Origin: Bacteroidota bacterium
Lineage (GTDB): Bacteria > Bacteroidota > Bacteroidia > Sphingobacteriales > Sphingobacteriaceae
Direction of reading: 5' to 3'
Length of the DNA: 46,264 bases
Assembly: GCA_013287375.1 (NCBI GenBank)
Contig: JABDDX010000012.1
Span: 1-46,264, forward strand
In this document: piece after piece, positions 26,104 through 34,036 of the stretch
How the letters are laid out: the number at the start of each line of letters is the position of its first letter
Position numbering within the stretch: position 1 is the first letter of the stretch
Notes under the pieces: generated by a model
What the model was told of the DNA's origin: nothing
What the model saw: the letters and a program-made list of their open reading frames with translations, nothing else
Databases searched by the model: none
Made by a program: the position numbers and the translations under genes

Positions 26104-26127
26104 ATACCCCTTATACTATTCACAACA

Positions 26128-26169
26128 AAACCCCTGGTTTGCTAATGCTTACCAGGGGTTTGTTTTTTT
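26128..26169 (+). terminator. Rho-independent terminator after the pectate lyase gene
   Basis: An 11-bp perfect stem (AAACCCCTGGT at 26128-26138, ACCAGGGGTTT at 26151-26161) with a 12-nt loop is followed by G and seven Ts. It lies 25 nt after the lyase stop. On the other strand the A-run makes it a possible terminator for the leftward fbp gene ending at 26205 as well. Confidence 0.88.
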
Positions 26170-26204
26170 ATTATCGATTTTTATAGGGGTATAAGCTTAA
26201 CTAG

Positions 26205-27254
26205 TTATTGTATCTCTACAGCGCCCTCAAAGTTTTTTTTGGTTACCTGCGGCGAGAATGAAGCCATGAATTCTTCGGCTTTCTTTACCATATTTTCCGA
26301 GCCGATAAAAATTGGGGAGCGTTGATGCAGTTCTTTTACTTCCAGTTCCAATGTTCTTTTATAACCATCGGATGCGCGGCCACCGGCCTGCTCAATAATA
26401 AACGCCATTGGGTTACACTCGTAAATCAAACGTAACTTTCCTTTGATTGAACTTGCTGTACAAGGGTAAATAAATATCCCTCCTTTTATCATATTGCGAT
26501 GCAGATCGGCAACCATTGATCCGGTGTAGCGCGAAGTATAAGGCCTGTTAGTGGCCTTGTCTTCTACTTGACAGTATTTGATGTATTTTTTTACACCATC
26601 AGGAAAATGGGTGTAATAGCCCTCATTAATGGAATAAATTATACCATCTTTAGGTATCGACATATCCGGGTGCGACAAGCAAAACTCACCGATAGATGGA
26701 TCAAGTGTAAAACCGTTAACTCCTTTACCTGTTGTATAAACCAACATGGTTGATGAACCGTAGATAATGTAACCAGCGGCTACCTGTTGGGTTCCTTTTT
26801 GTAAAACATCATCCAGCGTAGCTTTTCCATTGATTGATTTACGCCTGTAGATTGAAAATATGGTGCCAACACCAACATTCACATCAATATTTGATGAACC
26901 ATCCAATGGGTCAATAGCCACTATATATTTCGCGTCTTTTGAAATTTCGGAATCAATATAAACGTATTCGTCATTCTCTTCAGATACTACTATACAACAT
27001 TCGCCACCACTTTTTAGCGCTGCAATAAATTGTTCATTAGCATATATGTCTAGTTTCTTTTGCCCCTCACCCTGCACATTGGTAGTACCGGCTTCACCTA
27101 AAATATCAACCAGGCCTGCCTTATTAATTTCACGGTTAACAATTTTCGCGGCTATTGCCAGGTCGCGCAGCAACCTTGATAATTCGCCCTTGGCATAAGG
27201 AAAATCGGATTGTCGTTCAATTATAAATTGCCCTAGAGTTCTTACTACTGTCAT
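26205..27254 (-). CDS. fbp: Fructose-1,6-bisphosphatase class I
   Basis: A 349-residue cytoplasmic enzyme that hydrolyses fructose 1,6-bisphosphate to fructose 6-phosphate, the committed step of gluconeogenesis. The family signature is plain: the metal-binding [13 protein letters not shown] (Asp115, Asp118 and neighbours), SEENDE at 91-96 and the substrate-binding [34 protein letters not shown] follows near the C-terminus. Length and start ([11 protein letters not shown]) match the family. It stands alone between the pectin-degrading block and the sugar acid operon. A matching promoter lies upstream (27344-27374). Rhamnose, tetronate and lactate breakdown all end in triose phosphate or pyruvate, so Fbp would be needed to make hexose from them; whether its position here reflects that is inference. 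Confidence 0.97.
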   Translation of the reverse strand: MTVVRTLGQFIIERQSDFPYAKGELSRLLRDLAIAAKIVNREINKAGLVDILGEAGTTNVQGEGQKKLDIYANEQFIAALKSGGECCIVVSEENDEYVYIDSEISKDAKYIVAIDPLDGSSNIDVNVGVGTIFSIYRRKSINGKATLDDVLQKGTQQVAAGYIIYGSSTMLVYTTGKGVNGFTLDPSIGEFCLSHPDMSIPKDGIIYSINEGYYTHFPDGVKKYIKYCQVEDKATNRPYTSRYTGSMVADLHRNMIKGGIFIYPCTASSIKGKLRLIYECNPMAFIIEQAGGRASDGYKRTLELEVKELHQRSPIFIGSENMVKKAEEFMASFSPQVTKKNFEGAVEIQ

Positions 27255-27343
27255 CTGTTCGGTTATTTGGTTAAAATCAGGAAACTTAACTGGTTTATTG
27301 TTGGGTTATGATTGATATTATTTATAATATCTTAACCTGAATA

Positions 27344-27374
27344 CAAATGTATTGCCGAAGTAACATAACAACAA
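27344..27374 (-). promoter_or_regulatory. Bacteroidota-type promoter for fbp
   Basis: On the minus strand a TTG (27374-27372) is followed after exactly 20 nt by TACATTTG (27351-27344), matching the TTTG / TAnnTTTG arrangement with the usual spacing. Transcription would begin about 80 nt upstream of the fbp start codon at 27254. Confidence 0.5.
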
Positions 27375-27821
27375 GCTTTAGGCCACCTATATTTACTTTA
27401 ACGTTATCGTAAACAGCCAGCTTTACAGTTGATTACAGCAAAACAAACCCCTATCTCCTATATACGATATTGCTATTTAATGCTTATCGCAACCCCTACA
27501 TTTATACTCAAGAAAAACATTTGGCGAATTAGCCCTGCAATAGAAATGGCAATATCATACAATTACTTGAACAAATTATACAACATGTAAATAGTGTGCT
27601 TTAATACATTTGTTTTATTAAATCTAAACCATAACTAAAATGTTACCGGTTTACATTTTTGCAAATAATAAACGAATGCTGCACAAGGGGATAAAACACG
27701 GATCGAATATTTCAGCAAGTAATTTACTATTGCGAAAGTGTTTTTGCGGGACACATATGGAACCTAAATTTCTAAAATAAAATATGATAATTATATCAGA
27801 TATTATTATCGCGATAAGTGG

Positions 27822-27840
27822 TAAAGTGAAATATTTATAT
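27822..27840 (+). promoter_or_regulatory. Possible degenerate copy of the repeated leader element
   Basis: TAAAGTGAAATATTTATAT resembles TAAAGTGAGAATTTATAT on the minus strand upstream of the first DUF3826 gene (5345-5362). It lies 71 nt before the Fe-ADH start in the same relative orientation. The match is imperfect in AT-rich DNA and could be chance. Confidence 0.22.
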
Positions 27841-27911
27841 CAATAATTTTAGAATATATGCTTTTAATAATTTTAACTAACCAATGTATCGGATATACAG
27901 ACAGATAATAT

Positions 27912-29072
27912 ATGATTATAACTAATACCCCACCTCTTTCTGTTTATTTCCCTGGCAAGCTGGTTTTCGCTAATGGCTCACTGGCCGATTTGCCCGCTGA
28001 AATCATTAATACAGGATGCAATAATGCTTTTATTGTAACGATAGAACCATTACTTACTGCATTACAACAATTTGTAGAACAGCTAAGGGCGAATAACATT
28101 TCGGTTTCCGTCAATACAGGCATCCAACAAGAACCTTCATTTACCGACTTTGAAAATTTACTGGCAGAAGCAAAAAAGATTGAGCCTGACGTCATTATCG
28201 GCATTGGTGGTGGCAGCGTGTTGGATGTTGCCAAATTAGTTGCAGCCCAATTGGATAACGATCAATCGATTAACGAAATAGTAGGCTCAGGTCTTTTAAA
28301 AGGTCGAAGCAAGAAGTTAATATGCGTACCTGCCACATCAGGTACAGGTAGTGAGGTTTCTCCAAATGCTATTTTAGTTGATGATAGCGATGGCCAGAAA
28401 AAAGGGATCATCAGCCCATATCTTGTACCTGATATTGTTTACGTCGACCCGCTTTTAACTATAAGTGTTCCACCTGCTGTTACTGCAGCTACAGGGCTTG
28501 ATGCTTTAACCCATTGCATGGAAGCTTATACCAATAAGTTTTCCCATCCATTTATCGATGTATATGCATTGGAAGGGATGCGCCTTATTGCGGCTAATCT
28601 TGTACAAGCTGTTAAGAACGGAGATGATGAAAATGCACGTTACCAGGTTGCCATGGGTAGCTTACTAGGTGGTTTTTGCCTTGGCCCTGTAAATACTGCC
28701 GGGGTACATGCCCTATCCTATCCACTGGGTAGTACTTTTCATTTAGCGCATGGGCTTTCTAACGCTTTGCTATTGCCTTATGTAATGGCTTACAACATGG
28801 TAGAAGCACCTGAACGTTATGCCAATGTGGCTTTGGCTTTGGGTTGTATAAAAGGCGCTAACGACTGCGAGACCGCTAAAAAAGGCATAGAAAAAATAAA
28901 GGAATTAATAACAGAGTGTAAGGTAATTGCACGGTTAAGGGATCTTGACATCCCTCAAAGTGCTATACCAACAATGGCGAAAGACGCCTTAAAAATACAA
29001 CGCCTGTTAAAAAACAATCCCCGCCATATAAGCGAAGGGGATGCGATAGACATTTACAACGAAGCGTATTAA
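27912..29072 (+). CDS. Iron-type (group III) alcohol dehydrogenase
   Basis: A 386-residue NAD(P)-dependent oxidoreductase of the Fe-ADH family, cytoplasmic, with no signal peptide. The nucleotide-binding GGGSVLDVAK sits at 99-108 and the ATSGTGSEVSP segment at 141-151. The metal site is Asp197, His201 (DALTHCMEAY), His266 (GVHALSYPLG) and His280 (LAHGLSNA), as in lactaldehyde reductase FucO. The histidine that usually follows in the HPLG motif is Tyr270 here. First gene of a tight operon: the DapA-like gene follows after 7 nt. The family reduces or oxidises small hydroxy-aldehydes, so it could reduce lactaldehyde or glycolaldehyde, or oxidise a sugar acid. The company of tetronate enzymes favours a sugar acid or an aldehyde made by the neighbouring aldolase. 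Confidence 0.9.
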   Translation: MIITNTPPLSVYFPGKLVFANGSLADLPAEIINTGCNNAFIVTIEPLLTALQQFVEQLRANNISVSVNTGIQQEPSFTDFENLLAEAKKIEPDVIIGIGGGSVLDVAKLVAAQLDNDQSINEIVGSGLLKGRSKKLICVPATSGTGSEVSPNAILVDDSDGQKKGIISPYLVPDIVYVDPLLTISVPPAVTAATGLDALTHCMEAYTNKFSHPFIDVYALEGMRLIAANLVQAVKNGDDENARYQVAMGSLLGGFCLGPVNTAGVHALSYPLGSTFHLAHGLSNALLLPYVMAYNMVEAPERYANVALALGCIKGANDCETAKKGIEKIKELITECKVIARLRDLDIPQSAIPTMAKDALKIQRLLKNNPRHISEGDAIDIYNEAY

Positions 29073-29079
29073 AAACAGC

Positions 29080-30018
29080 ATGAATAATAAACAAAAATAT
29101 AAAGGAATTATAGTTCCGGCTGTTACGCCTCTAACTAAAAACCTGAAGCTGGATTATGGAGCGGTAGAAAAAATGTTTCATTATTTTCATAAGAACCATG
29201 TTATGCCTTTTATAAATGGCACAACTGGCGAATCGACCTCTTTACCCTTCAGCCTTAAAAAAGAATATATAATAGCGGCATCAAAGTTAAAGTCAAACAG
29301 AGATGTATTGTACGCTGGTATCAGTGCTAATTGTCTGGAAGAGTCTGTAGCACTTGCAAAAATTGGCTTCGACAATGGTGTTGATGCCGTGGCTGCAACT
29401 TTACCTTCTTATTATAACTTATCGGATTATCAGATGCTCACCTATTTTGAGCAATTGGCAAACCAGGTGCCCGGTCCGGTAATTATATATAATATCCCGG
29501 TTACTACCCGGATGTCAATCCCTTTAAAAATAATTGATGAACTAAGTAATCATGAAAATATCATCGGCACAAAAGATTCGGAACGTAGTGATGAAAGGCT
29601 GAATGAATCCCTGATATTGTGGGCAGAGCGGGAAGATTTCTGTCATTTTTTAGGATGGGCACCAAAATCCGTAAAAGCGTTGATGAATGGCAGTGATGGA
29701 CTTGTACCTAGCACCGGTAATATTTGTCCGTATATTTATGATGAGCTGTACAAGGCTGTAAAAAGCGGCGATCATGATAAGGCGCTGGAGCTGCAAAAAC
29801 TATCAGATTTAATAGGCGATGTATACCAAAAAGGCAAGCTGTTAGGCGAATCATTATGGGCGCTAAAAGTTTGCATGCAGGAACTTGGATTGTGTAATGA
29901 ATTCGTGATGCCGCCGTTGTATCCACTGGCGGATGAGGAGCGAAATAAAATACTTAAACACCTTCGCCACACTTTGGAGAAGGAAAACTTATTGATAAAA
30001 AATGGAACTAATGTTTGA
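29080..30018 (+). CDS. DapA/NAL-superfamily class I aldolase or dehydratase
   Basis: A 312-residue TIM-barrel enzyme of the dihydrodipicolinate synthase / N-acetylneuraminate lyase superfamily. The pyruvate carboxylate-binding GTTGE motif is at 47-51, the catalytic tyrosine is Tyr137 (IIYNIP) and the Schiff-base lysine is Lys165 (IIGTKDSE). Members catalyse aldol cleavage or dehydration of 2-keto-3-deoxy acids. It is unlikely to be the lysine-biosynthesis DapA because it sits in a catabolic operon between an Fe-ADH and a PdxA2-like gene. Its end overlaps the start of the next gene. A natural guess is cleavage of a 2-keto-3-deoxy sugar acid to pyruvate plus an aldehyde, but the substrate is not shown by the sequence. 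Confidence 0.9.
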   Translation: MNNKQKYKGIIVPAVTPLTKNLKLDYGAVEKMFHYFHKNHVMPFINGTTGESTSLPFSLKKEYIIAASKLKSNRDVLYAGISANCLEESVALAKIGFDNGVDAVAATLPSYYNLSDYQMLTYFEQLANQVPGPVIIYNIPVTTRMSIPLKIIDELSNHENIIGTKDSERSDERLNESLILWAEREDFCHFLGWAPKSVKALMNGSDGLVPSTGNICPYIYDELYKAVKSGDHDKALELQKLSDLIGDVYQKGKLLGESLWALKVCMQELGLCNEFVMPPLYPLADEERNKILKHLRHTLEKENLLIKNGTNV

Positions 30019-31054
30019 TAAACCAATTATTGGCATAACCATGGGCGATCCGGCGAGCATAGGCCCCGAGATTGCTATTAAAGCCTTACTTAACCAACAC
30101 ATATATGACATTTGCCGGCCACTGCTGGTGGGTGATGCAGATGTATTTAATGATATTATAAATCGTCTTCATCTTGATGCTAAAATCAATCCGATCAATA
30201 ACGTTAGCGATGCAAAGTTTGAATTTGGGAACATTGATGTTTTTGATCTGCAAAATGTTAAGCTAAATAAACTGGTTTTCGGTGAGGTATCGGCAATGGC
30301 TGGTAATGCAGCTTTTGGCGCGGTACAAAAGGTTATTGAACTGGCTATGGCTGGTAAAATTGATGCAACCGTTACCGGGCCTATCAATAAAAAATCAATA
30401 AACGAGGCCGGGCATCACTTTGCCGGGCATACCGAAATATATGCTCATTTTACCAATACCAGCAAGTACGCTATGCTGTTGGTGGAAGATAATTTAAGAG
30501 TGATTCACGTATCTACCCATGTTTCTTTACGGCAAGCCTGCGACCTGGTAAAAAAGGAAAGAATATTGGAAGTGGTTGAGCTTCTATTTGACGGATTGAT
30601 AAGCTTAGGCGAAACAAATCGTAAAATAGGTATAGCTGGTCTTAATCCGCATGCGGGTGATAGCGGTTTATTTGGCACTGAAGACACAGAAGAAATATTA
30701 CCGGCTGTTGAAGAAGCCCGATTACGTGGATACGATGTAGAGGGCCCCGTTCCACCGGATACTTTATTTGCAAAAGCAGCAACCGGTGCATATGGTGGCG
30801 TAGTGGCCATGTACCACGACCAGGGTCATATTCCGTTTAAACTTTCGGGCTTTAAATGGGATGCGGAAAAAAAACAAATGGCGAGCGTTAAGGGAGTAAA
30901 TATTACTTTAGGATTACCTATTATACGCACATCTGTTGACCACGGCACCGCATTTGAAATAGCAGGCAAGGGAATAGCCAGCGCTGACGCCATGACACTA
31001 GCTATCGAATCGGCTGTTCAGTTGAGTACTTACAGAAAGCAAATTATAGTTTGA
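30002..31054 (+). CDS. PdxA2-like 4-phospho-tetronate 3-dehydrogenase
   Basis: A 350-residue member of the PdxA family, by context the catabolic type that oxidises 4-phospho-D-threonate or 4-phospho-D-erythronate; the product loses CO2 and gives dihydroxyacetone phosphate. Seen are KPIIGITMGDPASIGPE at the N-terminus (7-23), TGPINKKSINEAGHHFAGHTE (in two parts, 125-145) and metal-ligand histidines His173 (STHVSL), His217 (NPHAG) and His272 (YHDQGHIP). The YHDQGHIP variant and the kinase partner immediately downstream argue against vitamin B6 synthesis. The frame starts at 30002, overlapping the upstream gene by 17 nt. The ATG at 30011 (MFDKPIIGITMG) is equally good and would overlap by 8 nt. 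Its TGA shares an A with the kinase ATG. Confidence 0.88.
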   Translation: MELMFDKPIIGITMGDPASIGPEIAIKALLNQHIYDICRPLLVGDADVFNDIINRLHLDAKINPINNVSDAKFEFGNIDVFDLQNVKLNKLVFGEVSAMAGNAAFGAVQKVIELAMAGKIDATVTGPINKKSINEAGHHFAGHTEIYAHFTNTSKYAMLLVEDNLRVIHVSTHVSLRQACDLVKKERILEVVELLFDGLISLGETNRKIGIAGLNPHAGDSGLFGTEDTEEILPAVEEARLRGYDVEGPVPPDTLFAKAATGAYGGVVAMYHDQGHIPFKLSGFKWDAEKKQMASVKGVNITLGLPIIRTSVDHGTAFEIAGKGIASADAMTLAIESAVQLSTYRKQIIV

Positions 31055-32211
31055 TGATAGTTGTTATTGCAGATGATTTAACCGGTGCTGCCGAGTTAGG
31101 CGGCTTGGGGTTGAGGTATAATTTGACTATAGAAATTGTAACCGAGATTAATGCGATCTCAAAAGCGGATTTATTAATTGTTGCTACTGATACACGTTCG
31201 ATGCCCGAAGCAAATGCGCTAAAGGTGATGGAAACGGTAACTACATTGATAAAGGGCATCAATCCTGAAATCATCTTTAAAAAGGTAGATTCAGTTTTGC
31301 GCGGCTATGTAGTCAGCGAAATTAATGTGCATTTACAGCAATTAGGCTTAGAAAAAGCATTGCTGGTACCTGCCAATCCCGCATTTGGGCGTACATTAAC
31401 CAATGGCAAATATTTTATTAATAATGAGCTTATACACTTAACCAGTTTTGCGCACGACCCGGAATTTCCGGTAACCAGCAGCTACGTACATCATATGCTG
31501 AGGGTTGATAAAGACGATGTATTTATAGCCAAATGCGATGCGGAAATACCCGAACAAGGCATAACCGTTGGTGAAAGTTTAACCTCTGAAGATTTAAGGC
31601 AATGGATAAAAAAAGCCGATAAGGATACTTTATTGGCAGGCGGGGCTGGTTTATTCATATCGTTATTGGAATCGCTTAAACAAAAACAGGGTACTGAAGC
31701 AGGTACATATTCAGCTAAAGTTGAAACACCTGCCCTGTTTGTATGCGGAAGTACATACGACAAAAGCAGGAGGTCAATTAAAAAGATACTCGATAACGGC
31801 GGCCCTGTAAGCTATATGCCGCTTGATATTGTGCTTTCTCTTAACCCAAGCGATGCGCTTTTTGATGAATGGGCGAGCGAAATAGTATCGTTATTAAATA
31901 AACACAAAAAAGCGATTATAGCCATTGATGTTAGCACTACCGAGGCCCATACAATAACTGCCGCCGGTTTGCGTATTAAAAAGGCTATAGTTGTTGAAAA
32001 GGTATTTAAACAAATAGCTATAAAAGAATTATTGGTAGAAGGCGGTTCAACAGCGGCAGCCATTATAAATCGTTTAAATTTTGATCGATTCTTCCCGATT
32101 GGTGAACTTGGCCCGGGCGTAATTAAGATGAAGGTTGATGCAGTTGATGATCTTTTTCTAACACTGAAACCAGGCAGCTATGATTGGCCTGCTTATATCT
32201 GGAATTTCTAA
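31054..32211 (+). CDS. Four-carbon acid sugar kinase (DUF1537 family)
   Basis: A 385-residue kinase that phosphorylates C4 sugar acids (threonate, erythronate) at O4, feeding PdxA2. The N-terminal motif IADDLTGAAELGG (residues 5-17) with the later ATDTRSM binds the sugar acid. The C-terminal nucleotide-binding part has LLVEGGSTAAAIINRL (about 326-341) and GELGPGVIKMK. The length is slightly short of the usual 400-430. The ATG at 31054 overlaps the PdxA2-like stop in TGATG, a classic translational coupling, so a TTG three bases earlier is not needed as a start. Known partners of this family are PdxA2, LtnD and OtnI; only PdxA2 is present here. The precise tetronate stereoisomer is unknown. Confidence 0.9.
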   Translation: MIVVIADDLTGAAELGGLGLRYNLTIEIVTEINAISKADLLIVATDTRSMPEANALKVMETVTTLIKGINPEIIFKKVDSVLRGYVVSEINVHLQQLGLEKALLVPANPAFGRTLTNGKYFINNELIHLTSFAHDPEFPVTSSYVHHMLRVDKDDVFIAKCDAEIPEQGITVGESLTSEDLRQWIKKADKDTLLAGGAGLFISLLESLKQKQGTEAGTYSAKVETPALFVCGSTYDKSRRSIKKILDNGGPVSYMPLDIVLSLNPSDALFDEWASEIVSLLNKHKKAIIAIDVSTTEAHTITAAGLRIKKAIVVEKVFKQIAIKELLVEGGSTAAAIINRLNFDRFFPIGELGPGVIKMKVDAVDDLFLTLKPGSYDWPAYIWNF

Positions 32212-32234
32212 TATTCTTATCCTATATTCGATAA

Positions 32235-33794
32235 ATGAATACCGCGCACCTGCATATTCCCGACTATATTATCATCGTCAGCTTTTTATGCATTACCGTT
32301 TATTTCGGGTTCAGATTTTCAAAAAAACAAAAAACAACCCAAAGCTACTTTGCAGCAAATGGTAAAATACCATCATGGGCCATAGGGTTTTCTATATTGG
32401 CAACGCTGATAAGCAGCATCACATTTTTAGCTTATCCGGGCGAAGGTTATTCATCCAACTGGATATTGTTAGTACAGGGTATGATGGTGCCCATTGTGCT
32501 GCTCAGCATGATATGGTTCATCGTCCCTCTATATCGAAAAGTAATCGGCTTAAGCACTTACGAGTATTTTGAAAAGCGTTTCGGCGTTTTTGCAAGATAC
32601 TATAGCTCATTAGGCTTTGTGTTAACCCATTTCTCAAAAATGGGGACTGTATTTTTCCTTTTAGCGCTCGCTCTTGCCAACATTACAGGGGTAAATACCT
32701 TAATCATCATTTCAATAATTGGTGTGGTTATTATTATCCTTGCTTTGCTGGGTGGTATCGAGGCTGTGATATGGCTGGATGTAATACAGGGGTTTATGCT
32801 ATTTGGCTGCGGTATCGCCTGCCTTGTCATGATCCTTTACTCGGTACATGGCGGCCCTGCCGAGGTATGGCATATCGCCAAAGCAAATGGCCGAACCGGA
32901 TTTGGGCCATACGACTTCGACTTGAAAAAACTTACGTTTATTGTAATGGCTATAAACGGCATTTTTTATGGCATACAAAAATACGGCACCGATCAAACCA
33001 TTGTACAGCGTTACTTAACCGCGAAGTCGGATAAATCAGCCATAAGGGCATCATTAATGGGCGTATTTTTATTAGTACCTGTGTGGGCGCTTTTTATGTT
33101 CATAGGCACCGCGCTTTTTGTTTACTTTAAACAAAATCCGCTACCCGCAGGCATACGTGCCGATGCTATTTTCCCTTACTTTATAGTTAGTAAAATACCT
33201 ACGGGGGTTGTTGGGCTTATTATTGCTTCGCTGGTTTCAGCCGGAGTTTGTAGTTTGGGCGCCGATTTAAATTGCCTTGCAGCGGTTGGGGTTGAAGATT
33301 ATTATAAACGCTTTTATCCAAACCGTACCGATAAAGAATACCTGAAAGCTGGCAAATGGATAGTTTTATTTGCAGGAATTGGTTCTCTATTGATCGCCGC
33401 ATTGTATCTTAATGCAGGTGAGGAAGGTGTTCTGGGGATTGTATTTACCTTATACGCTATATTTTCAGGTGGAATAGCCGGGATCTTTTTATTGGGTTTA
33501 TTTAGCGCGCGAGCCAACCGACAGGGTGTTACCATAGGCATAATTGCCTGTATTATTTTCACCGCTTACGCCTTTTTAACATCCACCAAAATAGGAACAG
33601 GCCATGAAAAATTGCTATTACTTGACCTGGGAAAATATAATTTCACCCATAATAAGTTGATGCTGGGCGTTTACAGCCACTTTGTGGTAATTATTGTTGG
33701 ATACGTTGCAAGCCTCTTTTTCCCTAAACCTGTATTGAATAAAAACTTGTTGTACAGCGGCTGGTTGGAAACCAAACGGAATAAGGATGTATAA
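32235..33794 (+). CDS. Sodium:solute symporter (SSS family)
   Basis: A 519-residue inner-membrane transporter with about 13 hydrophobic segments, from the SSS/SGLT family that couples Na+ entry to uptake of sugars or organic acids. Family features include the early FSILATLISSITFLAYPGEG, the GLSTYEYFEKRFG loop, the FYGIQKYGTDQTIVQRYLTA segment and the GVVGLIIASLVSAGVCSLGA helix. It begins 23 nt after the kinase gene, so it is probably the importer for the substrate of the preceding four enzymes. The conserved YGTDQTIVQRY places it near sugar and sialic-acid type SSS transporters, but the substrate cannot be fixed by sequence. A 242-nt gap separates it from rhaT. Confidence 0.92.
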   Translation: MNTAHLHIPDYIIIVSFLCITVYFGFRFSKKQKTTQSYFAANGKIPSWAIGFSILATLISSITFLAYPGEGYSSNWILLVQGMMVPIVLLSMIWFIVPLYRKVIGLSTYEYFEKRFGVFARYYSSLGFVLTHFSKMGTVFFLLALALANITGVNTLIIISIIGVVIIILALLGGIEAVIWLDVIQGFMLFGCGIACLVMILYSVHGGPAEVWHIAKANGRTGFGPYDFDLKKLTFIVMAINGIFYGIQKYGTDQTIVQRYLTAKSDKSAIRASLMGVFLLVPVWALFMFIGTALFVYFKQNPLPAGIRADAIFPYFIVSKIPTGVVGLIIASLVSAGVCSLGADLNCLAAVGVEDYYKRFYPNRTDKEYLKAGKWIVLFAGIGSLLIAALYLNAGEEGVLGIVFTLYAIFSGGIAGIFLLGLFSARANRQGVTIGIIACIIFTAYAFLTSTKIGTGHEKLLLLDLGKYNFTHNKLMLGVYSHFVVIIVGYVASLFFPKPVLNKNLLYSGWLETKRNKDV

Positions 33795-34036
33795 CCGATA
33801 ATAATTACCCGATAATTATGAATATTTCATCTTAAAATGGCTTTTTTATTAAAAATGAGCTCACCTTGATGATAATATATTATAATACAATGATAACCTT
33901 TCATCACAAACAAAAAGCAGATAATAATAGTTTTGGATTAACACATGATGTAGTTAAATCAAGCTTTATTTTGGCTTTGCCTCAATAAAAATGCAAGAAA
34001 TAATTGCTCTGTTAATCAATTATTAGCCTTTAGTAC

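Larger units (their letters stand above)
27255..27911. other. Long divergent intergenic region (fbp / sugar acid operon)
   Basis: No gene is seen in about 650 AT-rich bases. The left end carries the fbp promoter on the minus strand. On the plus strand a TACATTTG at 27605-27612 matches a minus-7 box without a well-spaced minus-33 box. At 27822-27840 a sequence resembles the element found upstream of susC and the first DUF3826 gene. The length is generous for a regulated promoter region, and an operator for the sugar acid operon is likely here. I found no strong hairpin and do not claim an RNA gene. Confidence 0.45.

Noticed and set aside
27605..27612. TACATTTG as a full promoter of the sugar acid operon
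   Set aside because: No TTG box lies 19-21 nt upstream and the distance to the start is about 300 nt; single boxes occur by chance in AT-rich DNA.
29080..30018. DapA for lysine biosynthesis
   Set aside because: The catalytic motifs are shared by the whole superfamily and the operon is catabolic, so a keto-acid aldolase role is more likely.
31051..31053. TTG start for the DUF1537 kinase
   Set aside because: The next codon is ATG, overlapping the upstream TGA as TGATG, a better coupled start.
30002..31054. PdxA as a vitamin B6 biosynthesis enzyme
   Set aside because: It is coupled to a DUF1537 kinase and carries the YHDQGHIP variant; pyridoxine genes are absent nearby.
33801..33819. Inverted repeat ATAATTA/TAATTAT after the SSS gene as a terminator
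   Set aside because: The stem is only 7 AT pairs and has no T-run after it; such palindromes are expected in AT-rich spacers.
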